From contig CP060501.1 of assembly GCA_024760545.1 (NCBI GenBank), positions 1,773,501 to 1,837,500 of the forward strand: a DNA stretch of 64,000 nt. Direction: 5' to 3'. The notes under the pieces are model-generated. The model was not told where the DNA came from. It worked only from the letters and a program-made list of their open reading frames with translations, and did not search any database. This document shows, one piece after another, positions 57,298-64,000 of this stretch. Positions within the stretch are counted from its first letter, which is position 1; each line of letters starts with the position of its first letter. The position numbers were made by a program, and so were the translations under genes. The stretch comes from Nitrospira sp. GTDB lineage: Bacteria > Nitrospirota > Nitrospiria > Nitrospirales > Nitrospiraceae.

Positions 57298-59100
57298 ATG
57301 ACCTCTTCCCTTCAGTCTAAACTCGCGCACCTGCCCGATAGTCCAGGAGTCTACCTGTTCAAGGGCGCTCAGGGGGAGATCCTGTACATTGGGAAAGCGG
57401 CGGTATTGGCTGACCGAGTCCGCTCCTACTTCAAGAAAGGAGCGGATCACAGCCCAAAGACCGGCCTGCTCGTCAGCCAAGTCACCGACTTGGAAACGAT
57501 GGTGACCCGGTCCGAACTCGAAGCCCTGATTCTTGAGAGTAACCTGGTCAAGCGCCATAAACCCCGGTTCAACATCGTTTTGCGGGACGACAAGCAGTAC
57601 CCCTATGTGCGGCTACCTATCAAGGATGATTTCCCGCGGCTTTCGATCGTGCGCCGTGTGCAAAAGGATGGAGCGCTGTACTACGGTCCTTATACGCCGG
57701 CGAACGCCCTGCGTGAGACGTTGAAAGTGATCAAACATGTCTTCCCTCTCGCCACTTGCTCCATCGACATCGACGGCACAGCTGAGCGGGCCTGCATCGA
57801 GTTCGAAATCAAGCGCTGCATGGCGCCGTGCACGGGCAACCAGTCGAAGGAGGAATACCATCAGATCGTCAAACAGGTCCGGCAATTTCTGGAAGGGCGG
57901 GATCACGAGCTGCTCGACGACCTCCGAGCCAAAATGGAGGCGGCGGCGGCGTGCGAAGAATTCGAAGAAGCCGCCCGCTTGAGAGACCGCCTCTTCAAGA
58001 TCGAGCGGATGCTGGAGAAACAGCGCATTACGCAGACTTCGGCCATGGATCAGGATGTGCTGGGGCTCGCGCGGCGAGGTGCGGCAGTCGATCTCCAAAT
58101 TTTGTTCGTACGCGGCGGCCTGCTGATCGGGCGGAAAGATTTCTTCTGGCCACAGTCGGCTGATGCGCCGGACAATGAACTCGTCCGATCCGCGATCGAG
58201 CAATTTTACAATAAGGATGGCCAGCCGCCGAGAGAGGTCTTGGTCCCGACAGACCTGGACGATATCGCACTGATCGAGCAATGGCTTTCTGACAAACGCG
58301 GAGAATCCGTCCGCGTCCTGTCGCCTGAGCGTGGTGCCAAGCATCAGCTGGTGCTCCTGGCTGAGGAAAACGCGGCCTCAGCCGTTGCCGACCATCTACG
58401 CAACGAAGAGCTCGATCAGCAAGCCGGTGAGGAACTAAAACGGCTGCTGCGTCTGGAGCGCGCTCCTCGTCGAATTGAAGGGTTCGACATCTCCAATACG
58501 ATGGGTAACCAATCCGTTGCTTCAATGGTGGTGTGGGAAGATGGGCAGATGAAGAAGGCAGACTACCGCCGATTCAAGATCCAGACGGTAGTCGGGGCCA
58601 ATGACTTCGCCAGCATGAAAGAAGTCATCACGCGGCGCTACGGCGAGGCGCAGGACCTAGCCAGACCGGACTTGATTCTTATAGACGGAGGGCTCGGGCA
58701 ACTGGGCGCAGCAATGGACGGGCTGAAGCAGGTTGGGCAACAAGGCCTGCCCATTCTCGGCTTGGCAAAAGCGAGAAGGGAAAAAGAGGAAAGGATATTC
58801 CTAGCCGGTCGAAAAAACCCGATTACCCTCATCACCACCGCTCCGGCCACCCATCTCTTGCAGCGGATTCGGGATGAAGCCCATCGCTTCGCGGTCACAT
58901 TTCATCGAAAACTGCGCGGGAAGTCATTGGTGAGCTCTAAACTCGACAAGGTGATCGGGATTGGGGAGATTCGGCGCACCCAGCTCTTGAGCCGGTTCGG
59001 CAGTCTAGACCAGCTGGCCTCAGCCAGCGACGAAGCGCTGCGGGAGGCCGGTCTTAGCGCAGAGACCATCTCGGACCTCCGTCGGGCACTTGCCAAGTAA
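57298..59100 (+). CDS. uvrC: UvrABC excinuclease subunit C
   Basis: 600 residues, complete. N-terminal GIY-YIG nuclease (SPGVYLFKGAQGEILYIGKA, with FNIVLRDDKQYPYVRL), UvrB-binding helical pair (about 195-235), UvrC homology/RNase-H-like domain (RIEGFDISNTMGNQSVASMVVWEDG, DLILIDGGLGQLGAAMDGL) with acidic catalytic residues, and C-terminal helix-hairpin-helix (IGEIRRTQLLSRFGSLDQLASASDEAL). Makes the dual incision in nucleotide excision repair. Confidence 0.97.
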   Translation: MTSSLQSKLAHLPDSPGVYLFKGAQGEILYIGKAAVLADRVRSYFKKGADHSPKTGLLVSQVTDLETMVTRSELEALILESNLVKRHKPRFNIVLRDDKQYPYVRLPIKDDFPRLSIVRRVQKDGALYYGPYTPANALRETLKVIKHVFPLATCSIDIDGTAERACIEFEIKRCMAPCTGNQSKEEYHQIVKQVRQFLEGRDHELLDDLRAKMEAAAACEEFEEAARLRDRLFKIERMLEKQRITQTSAMDQDVLGLARRGAAVDLQILFVRGGLLIGRKDFFWPQSADAPDNELVRSAIEQFYNKDGQPPREVLVPTDLDDIALIEQWLSDKRGESVRVLSPERGAKHQLVLLAEENAASAVADHLRNEELDQQAGEELKRLLRLERAPRRIEGFDISNTMGNQSVASMVVWEDGQMKKADYRRFKIQTVVGANDFASMKEVITRRYGEAQDLARPDLILIDGGLGQLGAAMDGLKQVGQQGLPILGLAKARREKEERIFLAGRKNPITLITTAPATHLLQRIRDEAHRFAVTFHRKLRGKSLVSSKLDKVIGIGEIRRTQLLSRFGSLDQLASASDEALREAGLSAETISDLRRALAK

Positions 59101-59114
59101 TGTGCATCCACACT

Positions 59115-60485
59115 CTAGAAGAGAGTACGCACACTGACCGTACCTAAGTGCACAAAGGCATGGTACGTCCCGTGGACGGTCGGATTCAAATTGTCGACAA
59201 CGGTGCGCGATTCATAGAACCATTCCTGATAGGCGAGATCCAGTCCCATGCCCTTCGGCCACAGAGCCGACTTTCCGCTGCAAGGAATGACGCCCAGAAA
59301 TCGCCCGGCTCCCTTGCAAAGGAAACCAGTGCCAAGAGATAAGGTATGAGCCGTCAAGGAGATAGTCGCGGGGTTGAACGTTCGACCAGGGACAGGGTCC
59401 TCTGTATACGTATAGCCTGAACGCACCGCGACCTCCCAGTACGGTAGCCATCGTGGATTCAGCCACTTATGCTCGGTTCCTAGTGCAATCACCGGTACAT
59501 TATTCCACTGTTGAGGCTGGGGAATCGTGACTCCGTTTGAGAGGTGGATATCAAGATTCTTATTCAAACTCCAACCGACATATTCGACATTGAGCTCGAC
59601 CTTCCACTCTCTCTCGCTGGTGCGTACCGGCCAGATAGCGATGCCTCCGGTAACTATGTGCGGCAACACAAGATCGGTGGAGGCATCGGCCGCCTTCGCG
59701 CCATTGACTAACAGCAACCCATGCAAAGGCAGGACTGCCTGACTGCGATAGACCAGCCCGACAGACAGGATCGGCTTACCGGCCTCATTTCTCACGGGGG
59801 TATACAACAAACTGGCCGTCACGCCTGCCGCGGTCCCATTCCCGTTCAGTTCGATAGACGCTCCAGCTGGGATCCCCAAGGCTCCGGCGCTTACCTGTTT
59901 CTGCTCCACATGTCCTTCGCCGAGAAAGCTCACAAACGTGTAAATATCAGCACTTACACCTACTGACAGATCTTCGCTTACCTTGTAAGCAATGGTGGGC
60001 TTGATAGCGATCAGCGGGAGTGCTGCCGAGGTCACAGCCGTGTTGAACGGGCCATCAACCGGGTACCGGGTATTCAAGCCGTACGGCGATGTTAACCCGA
60101 TGCCGACCGTTACTGGCGAGAGAATGGGCAATCCAATGGACGCAAGATTGGCACTCAGGTAAAAATTACTGGGAGGAGGCCAGTTCACGCTTCCGTTGAA
60201 GTCGCCACGGCTATCAAGACCTGTCGGGCTTTTGAATTTGACGGATCCCCCGAGCAAATTTAGCCCAACGATGCTTTGGACACCTGCTACTTGGGTCAAC
60301 CCGGCCGGGTTGTAGTGGATGGCTGATGCATCATCGGCTTCTGCCGCGAATGCATTGCCCTGTCCTGCGGCGCGCGCTCCCTGAGGCTGAAAGCGAAGGG
60401 CTTGGGCACCGGCCACCGTTGGTTCCAGGAGAGAATACGAGAGGATGAATACAATGACGAGCCTACCGATGAGCCATGCTTGCAT
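59115..60485 (-). CDS. fadL: FadL/OMPP1-type outer-membrane transporter
   Basis: 456 residues with a signal peptide (about 1-28). The FadL N-terminal hatch is seen in QPQGARAAGQGNAFAAEADDASAIHYNPAGLTQVAG (about 32-67). The C-terminus ends in an aromatic residue (VSVRTLF). FadL proteins import long-chain fatty acids and other hydrophobic molecules; in Sinorhizobium FadL takes up long-chain acyl-homoserine lactones. Here the gene diverges from a luxR gene, and the 214-bp region between them holds the sequence also found before luxI, so it may belong to the same regulon. Confidence 0.92.
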   Translation of the reverse strand: MQAWLIGRLVIVFILSYSLLEPTVAGAQALRFQPQGARAAGQGNAFAAEADDASAIHYNPAGLTQVAGVQSIVGLNLLGGSVKFKSPTGLDSRGDFNGSVNWPPPSNFYLSANLASIGLPILSPVTVGIGLTSPYGLNTRYPVDGPFNTAVTSAALPLIAIKPTIAYKVSEDLSVGVSADIYTFVSFLGEGHVEQKQVSAGALGIPAGASIELNGNGTAAGVTASLLYTPVRNEAGKPILSVGLVYRSQAVLPLHGLLLVNGAKAADASTDLVLPHIVTGGIAIWPVRTSEREWKVELNVEYVGWSLNKNLDIHLSNGVTIPQPQQWNNVPVIALGTEHKWLNPRWLPYWEVAVRSGYTYTEDPVPGRTFNPATISLTAHTLSLGTGFLCKGAGRFLGVIPCSGKSALWPKGMGLDLAYQEWFYESRTVVDNLNPTVHGTYHAFVHLGTVSVRTLF

Positions 60486-60590
60486 CCGGACCTTGGCACC
60501 CTGCTAAATTATTTGCCCCGTCTCACTCTTAGGGATGATCTTCTCATAACAGGCGAAAGTAAATAGGGAGATGAGGCGGGCGTATGGGGA

Positions 60591-60626
60591 CAATCGGCCC
60601 TATATATGATATTTAAACGGCCCTAT
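60591..60626 (+). promoter_or_regulatory. putative LuxR-binding region between fadL and luxR, with direct CGGCCCTAT repeats
   Basis: CGGCCCTAT occurs at 60595-60603 and 60618-60626, 23 bases apart. The first lies in CAATCGGCCCTATAT, a 15-bp sequence that recurs exactly in reverse orientation before luxI (62362-62376). It does not match the canonical ACCTG...CAGGT lux box. Confidence 0.6.
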
Positions 60627-60699
60627 CATGCTTTTCATCTGATTTTTTCATAACTCGTATGGTATATAGTCACGTCCCCAAAGGGCAGGAGGGTCTCTA

Positions 60700-61518
60700 A
60701 TGGCTCATACATCGACAAAACAACCTTTCCCGCGGACTGCCTTCGACGCTCTCTCCAAGTCTGAGTGCAGGAACTTTCTTGAAGTCCTCCACTACGCGAT
60801 GCAGGCAGAGACTCCGGATCACGTGCGGGACGTGCTCGTTCTATTCCAAAACCATTTCTCCTTCACGAGGGCCTTAGGGGGGCTTGCTCGGCTCGGGCCA
60901 GATCGAACCTTTGCTGGATTCAGTAATGTCGTCAACGCCAGTTATCCGGATGAATGGCTCTACATGTACTGGAAAAATGGCTTTGCTGACGTCGACCCGG
61001 TATTCAAGTCGGCTTTGAAATCGCCAGGCACGCAACATTGGCGAGAGATCTATCAACACATGTCTTCCGAGAAAGAACATGAGTTTATCGCCACGGCGCG
61101 GCAATTTGGTCTCTGTGATGGCATTACAACAGGCTCAGTCGATCAGGCCTGTGGAGTTGCTACTTTTTGTTCGTTCGCCAGTGAACATGCTCTCGACGCG
61201 AAACGATTGGTTCCACTCGTCGAATACGCAGGCTATTACATTCATATGGCCCTGCTCAGAACCGCTCCCAAATCTGTGTCGCAAACAGATCGATGCGTCA
61301 AAGAGCTTTCCTCGCGAGAAGTCACGATCCTCAATTGGATGAAGAACGGAAAAACCAATTGGGAAATCGGCAAGATTCTGGGAGTCAGTGAGCGAACTAT
61401 ACGATTCCACATTGAGAGCATCTTCTCCAAACTAGAGGTGACTTCCCGCTCCCAAGCGGTTGCAACCGCCATAGAACACGGGCTACCCGCCCTCCATGGG
61501 TTGCCGACCGCCATTTAG
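60700..61518 (+). CDS. luxR: LuxR-family quorum-sensing regulator with autoinducer-binding domain
   Basis: 272 residues. Autoinducer-binding domain at about 35-185 with the usual residues: Trp86 and Tyr90 (EWLYMYW), Asp99-Pro100 (DVDPV) and Trp114. C-terminal LuxR helix-turn-helix at about 205-265 (LSSREVTILNWMKNGKTNWEIGKILGVSERTIRFHIESIFSKLEV). GGAGGG precedes the ATG. It faces luxI convergently and diverges from fadL. It should bind an acyl-homoserine lactone made by the neighbouring synthase. Confidence 0.93.
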   Translation: MAHTSTKQPFPRTAFDALSKSECRNFLEVLHYAMQAETPDHVRDVLVLFQNHFSFTRALGGLARLGPDRTFAGFSNVVNASYPDEWLYMYWKNGFADVDPVFKSALKSPGTQHWREIYQHMSSEKEHEFIATARQFGLCDGITTGSVDQACGVATFCSFASEHALDAKRLVPLVEYAGYYIHMALLRTAPKSVSQTDRCVKELSSREVTILNWMKNGKTNWEIGKILGVSERTIRFHIESIFSKLEVTSRSQAVATAIEHGLPALHGLPTAI

Positions 61519-61533
61519 GCATTCAATTCGCAC

Positions 61534-61553
61534 TAGCGGAGTCCAAACCGCTA
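61534..61553. terminator. weak hairpin between convergent luxR and luxI
   Basis: TAGCGG and CCGCTA pair around eight bases in the 52-bp gap. No U-run follows. A weak bidirectional terminator is possible. Confidence 0.3.
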
Positions 61554-61570
61554 CCCTATCACCGAAGCAG

Positions 61571-62326
61571 TTAGGCTGCGCGCACCAGCAGTCGGTCTTC
61601 TGCCAATTGTGCATATTCCGCTGCATCACTTTCTTGGCCCAGTACTGGTCGGCATCCGTATTCCGGCTTGGGAACCAGTGTTGTCGTCGTCAACCAATCC
61701 AACATAGCAGGACGACACGTTGAGGCTTGAGATCTAAATTCGTCCAGATCGAGCAACCCCCCGATAGAAAAAACCTCAGCTGGAGGCAAAGCTACTGGCT
61801 CCCCTATGGCCCGGCATGGCCATCCCATGCGCTGGACAACCCGCAAAAGCCTGTGTTCCACCACCATATATGTATAGCGGACCTCATGAAGCAGACACCA
61901 TTGATACATCCCTTTGAAGATCGCTTTCATGAGCCTTGCAGAAAGGCCACGATCTGCGATCGCTGGATCAACGGCCAGTCGAGTAATTTCCGCCGTATCG
62001 ATTTGCTTTCGAACACGATGGCTCCCCACAAGGCAGGCGCTGAATTCACTCTCCAGCATGAACGGGACAGGCGCATGGGTCATGCGGACTAACCCAAGCA
62101 GTCTGGTTTCATCCGCGAATATCCCGATTGAGGTACTCCAAGTATCGTACACATCGGCTTCGAGCCGGTCGGCCCGCTCAGGCACCCACTTCAGCCGTTC
62201 AGCAAATACGCGATGCCGCAATCGATACGCCTGAGTGAGGTCCTCCTTGGTTTCGAGTGTCTTGACGAGAAACTCTCCCTCATAGAAGGCAATTTCCTTT
62301 GCCTCTCCGGCCGCGAATGCTTGCAT
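61571..62326 (-). CDS. luxI: LuxI-type acyl-homoserine-lactone synthase
   Basis: 251 residues, about 40-50 longer than most LuxI. Conserved residues are present: Arg37/39, Phe41 and Trp47 (RLRHRVFAERLKW), Glu56, Asp58 and Asp61 (EADVYD), Arg81 (LGLVRM), Phe89 (PFML), and Glu113 and Arg116 (EITRLAVDP). It should join an acyl group and SAM into an acyl-homoserine lactone; the chain length cannot be read. The extra length is C-terminal (about 180-251), without homology I recognise. A related GNAT of exosortase systems is an alternative, but the luxR neighbour argues against it. AAGGAG precedes the ATG. Confidence 0.88.
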   Translation of the reverse strand: MQAFAAGEAKEIAFYEGEFLVKTLETKEDLTQAYRLRHRVFAERLKWVPERADRLEADVYDTWSTSIGIFADETRLLGLVRMTHAPVPFMLESEFSACLVGSHRVRKQIDTAEITRLAVDPAIADRGLSARLMKAIFKGMYQWCLLHEVRYTYMVVEHRLLRVVQRMGWPCRAIGEPVALPPAEVFSIGGLLDLDEFRSQASTCRPAMLDWLTTTTLVPKPEYGCRPVLGQESDAAEYAQLAEDRLLVRAA

Positions 62327-62361
62327 ACTGTCTCCTTTCAGTATGGCCTGATGCGGAGCCC

Positions 62362-62376
62362 ATATAGGGCCGATTG
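62362..62376 (-). promoter_or_regulatory. putative LuxR-binding site upstream of luxI
   Basis: ATATAGGGCCGATTG is the exact reverse complement of 60591-60605 before luxR. It lies 36-50 bases before the luxI start. It is part of a local inverted repeat GCCC-ATATA-GGGC (62358-62370). Confidence 0.6.
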
Positions 62377-62547
62377 TCTAGTAGGGGAGGCGAATGGAAC
62401 CATTTCAACTAAGGAAACGTCACCTGGCGGACCCGCCAGGTGATTTTCCGTCCGCAATCACGTAGATAATGACGATACAACTAGATGCTGCGGTTTCGGC
62501 GGCTTTGGTGGAACTCAGGCAAGAAGACCGGAAAAAAGGAGGTACGC

Positions 62548-63351
62548 GTGACAGAAGGCAGGACAAAGTTTCAACTGTTGGACGGGGGACTCCGCCCAAC
62601 CCCAGCCCTGTCAGTCACCCAGTCAGTTCGACCGCTCAAGGAATCCCTCGGCGTGTGTCAATTGGAACCTTGCGCGGGTGAACTGACGATCGCGTTCAAA
62701 GCGACCGAACGCCGATTGCATAAACTATTGGAAGATCGTACCCGGATTGGTCGAGACTTGCATGACTGCGTGTTGCAATCGCTGTATGCCATTGGCCTTA
62801 CTATTGAAACCTCTCAACGGACCCGGAGTAATCACTCAGTGGAAACCAAAGAAACCGATAGCCGGATGATCTGGCAGATCAATCAACTCATTCATGAAAT
62901 CCGCGGGATGATTCACGAATTGGAGTCCGGTACCGTCCAAGAGTTTGACTTGTCCTCGGAACTCAACACACTATGCACGACCTATGAGCAAACAAACCGG
63001 TTGCACATGAAGCTGGATCTTCAGCGCAGCGCCATTGAGGTGTTGACGAATGAGGAAGAGCGCGAGATCTTGAATATCGTCCGAGAGGCTCTCAGTAACT
63101 GCGCTCGCCACGCTCAGGCGACCCGAGCCGTGGTCTCGATTCGCATGAAAGAAACGAGAATTCGCGTCAGCATCTCCGACGATGGTATTGGGTTTTCCAC
63201 GGCTGTAGGGCAACCACGTGGATACGGGCTTATCAATATGGAAGCTCGAGCCAAGAAACTCGGCGGGAGATTGTGGGTGCAGTCGAAGAGTGGAGGAGGC
63301 ACGCAAGTCATTGCGGAGTTTTCATTGGAACCCCTTCTCACCCCTGTATGA
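62548..63351 (+). CDS. soluble NarL/DegS-type sensor histidine kinase
   Basis: 267 residues from a GTG preceded by AAAGGAGG; a frame from 62485 has no such site. No membrane segment is visible, and the first 45 residues are variable. HisKA_3 dimerisation helix with phospho-acceptor His72 (RIGRDLHDCVLQSLYAIGL), then HATPase_c with NCARHAQAT, SDDGIGF and GYGLINMEARAKKLGG. It should phosphorylate the response regulator whose ATG overlaps its stop. Lack of a sensor domain suggests a cytosolic partner or small-molecule signal. Confidence 0.9.
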   Translation: MTEGRTKFQLLDGGLRPTPALSVTQSVRPLKESLGVCQLEPCAGELTIAFKATERRLHKLLEDRTRIGRDLHDCVLQSLYAIGLTIETSQRTRSNHSVETKETDSRMIWQINQLIHEIRGMIHELESGTVQEFDLSSELNTLCTTYEQTNRLHMKLDLQRSAIEVLTNEEEREILNIVREALSNCARHAQATRAVVSIRMKETRIRVSISDDGIGFSTAVGQPRGYGLINMEARAKKLGGRLWVQSKSGGGTQVIAEFSLEPLLTPV

Positions 63352-64000
63352 AACAACCATCGACCAGCATCGTGCTTGTGGATGACCATGAGATGGTCCG
63401 CAGGGGGCTGCGCGCCCTGCTGCACCTTGAACCGGATATGACGATCGTGGGAGAGGCCGGGACTATCGCGGACGGTGTGGCGATCGTTGAGCGTCTCAAC
63501 CCTCAGATGGTCCTGCTTGATGTGAAACTTCCCGACGCTTCAGTCACTGAAGCCTGCCGACGGCTTCTGGCCGTTGCACCGAAGCTGCGGATTCTCGTCC
63601 TCACCAGTTACGCCGAGGATACCACGGTGATGGCTGCCGTTCAGAACGGGGCGCATGGATATGTGCTCAAGGATGTCCGCATGGATGACCTCATCCGTGC
63701 CATTCGCACCGTCGCCACCGGTCAGGGCTATCTGGACCCACGAGTGACCCAGCAGGCGCTCCACTGGATTCGGACCAGCTCACATCTGGGCGTGACTCCC
63801 CAAGGAGTCTCCCGATTATCCCCGCAGGAACGCCTCATTCTGCCTCTCCTGGCGGAAGGAAAAACAAACAAAGAGATTGCGGTCCAGCTTCGTTTGAGCG
63901 ATAAGACGGTGAAAAATTACCTGGCGAATATCTTCGATAAGCTGCATGTCAAACGTCGAACGGAAGCCGTCGCCTGGTTTATGAAGGAAACACATGTGCC
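63348..64000 (+). CDS. NarL/FixJ-family response regulator, cut by right edge
   Basis: About 217 residues are visible; the frame is open at the end of the window. Receiver domain with acidic pocket (VDDHEM), phospho-acceptor Asp58 (VLLDVKLPD), Thr in VLTSYAED and Lys in GYVLKDV; LuxR-type HTH at about 155-210 (LSPQERLILPLLAEGKTNKEIAVQLRLSDKTVKNYLANIFDKLHV). The visible part nearly equals the family's usual length, so only a few residues are missing. Coupled to the kinase by ATGA. Confidence 0.93.
   Translation, partial: MKQPSTSIVLVDDHEMVRRGLRALLHLEPDMTIVGEAGTIADGVAIVERLNPQMVLLDVKLPDASVTEACRRLLAVAPKLRILVLTSYAEDTTVMAAVQNGAHGYVLKDVRMDDLIRAIRTVATGQGYLDPRVTQQALHWIRTSSHLGVTPQGVSRLSPQERLILPLLAEGKTNKEIAVQLRLSDKTVKNYLANIFDKLHVKRRTEAVAWFMKETHV

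Noticed and set aside
61571-62326. Reading the LuxI homologue as an exosortase-associated acyltransferase
   Set aside because: All LuxI signature residues are in place, luxR is adjacent, and no exosortase or PEP-CTERM gene is present in the window.
62469-62681. Small ORF starting just before the histidine kinase
   Set aside because: It overlaps the kinase in another frame, and the strong AAAGGAGG site inside it serves the kinase start.

Overview
The window is a gene-dense bacterial chromosome segment. It encodes a Gram-negative envelope (TolC/CusC, CopB, FadL, TonB, Slp lipoprotein, paired beta-barrels), a complete 14-subunit complex I with fused NuoCD, SecA, and several copper-handling systems. 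Gene content and style suggest a Nitrospira-like member of the Nitrospirota. This is an inference: no nxr, amo or rRNA marker lies in the window, so nitrite oxidiser versus comammox cannot be decided.

Layout. (1) 1-10.6 kb, all minus strand: a copper block. It reads DsbA-like oxidoreductase, ECF sigma factor with a Cys-rich tail, copper P1B-ATPase, multicopper oxidase CopA, CopB, a His-rich small protein, then CusC, CusB and CusA (CusA runs off the left edge). (2) 10.6-11.2 kb: an Slp-type lipoprotein. (3) 11.3-23.9 kb, plus strand: a nitrogen-catabolic locus. It holds a GntR regulator, the three FdrA/DUF1116/DUF2877 carbamoyltransferase proteins, carbamate kinase, a BMP-type ABC importer, two biuret-hydrolase-type cysteine hydrolases, a 45-residue unannotated ORF and a stand-alone allophanate-hydrolase C-terminal domain. 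Two identical 12-bp palindromes sit before the regulator and before fdrA. (4) 23.9-31.0 kb, minus strand: tonB bracketed by two copies of a 70-bp structured repeat, then an operon with a duplicated module of small Cys/His protein plus beta-barrel, TlpA and a beta-propeller lipoprotein. (5) 31.1-33.8 kb: secA. (6) 34.2-50.8 kb: a MidA/NDUFAF7-type methyltransferase followed by nuoABCDEFGHIJKLMN. (7) 50.8-59.1 kb: YihY-type membrane protein, an ECF-S-like membrane protein, site-2 protease with CBS domains, polysaccharide deacetylase, GNAT, VOC protein, a DapF-like protein lacking both catalytic cysteines, and UvrC. (8) 59.1-64.0 kb: a quorum-sensing locus (FadL-type porin, LuxR, LuxI) with a shared 15-bp sequence upstream of luxR and luxI, then a soluble NarL-type histidine kinase and a response regulator cut by the right edge.

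The most interesting system is region 3. The hydrolases point to biuret or triuret. The usual allophanate amidase domain is absent; beside the hydrolases lie an oxamate-carbamoyltransferase-type complex and a carbamate kinase. A coherent hypothesis is import of an oligo-urea, hydrolysis to allophanate, phosphorolysis to carbamoyl phosphate plus carbamate, and ATP formation by carbamate kinase, with ammonia and CO2 as end products. Region 4 (small CxWxC proteins, paired barrels and TlpA) and region 8 (FadL-LuxR-LuxI with a shared regulatory sequence) are the next most unusual.
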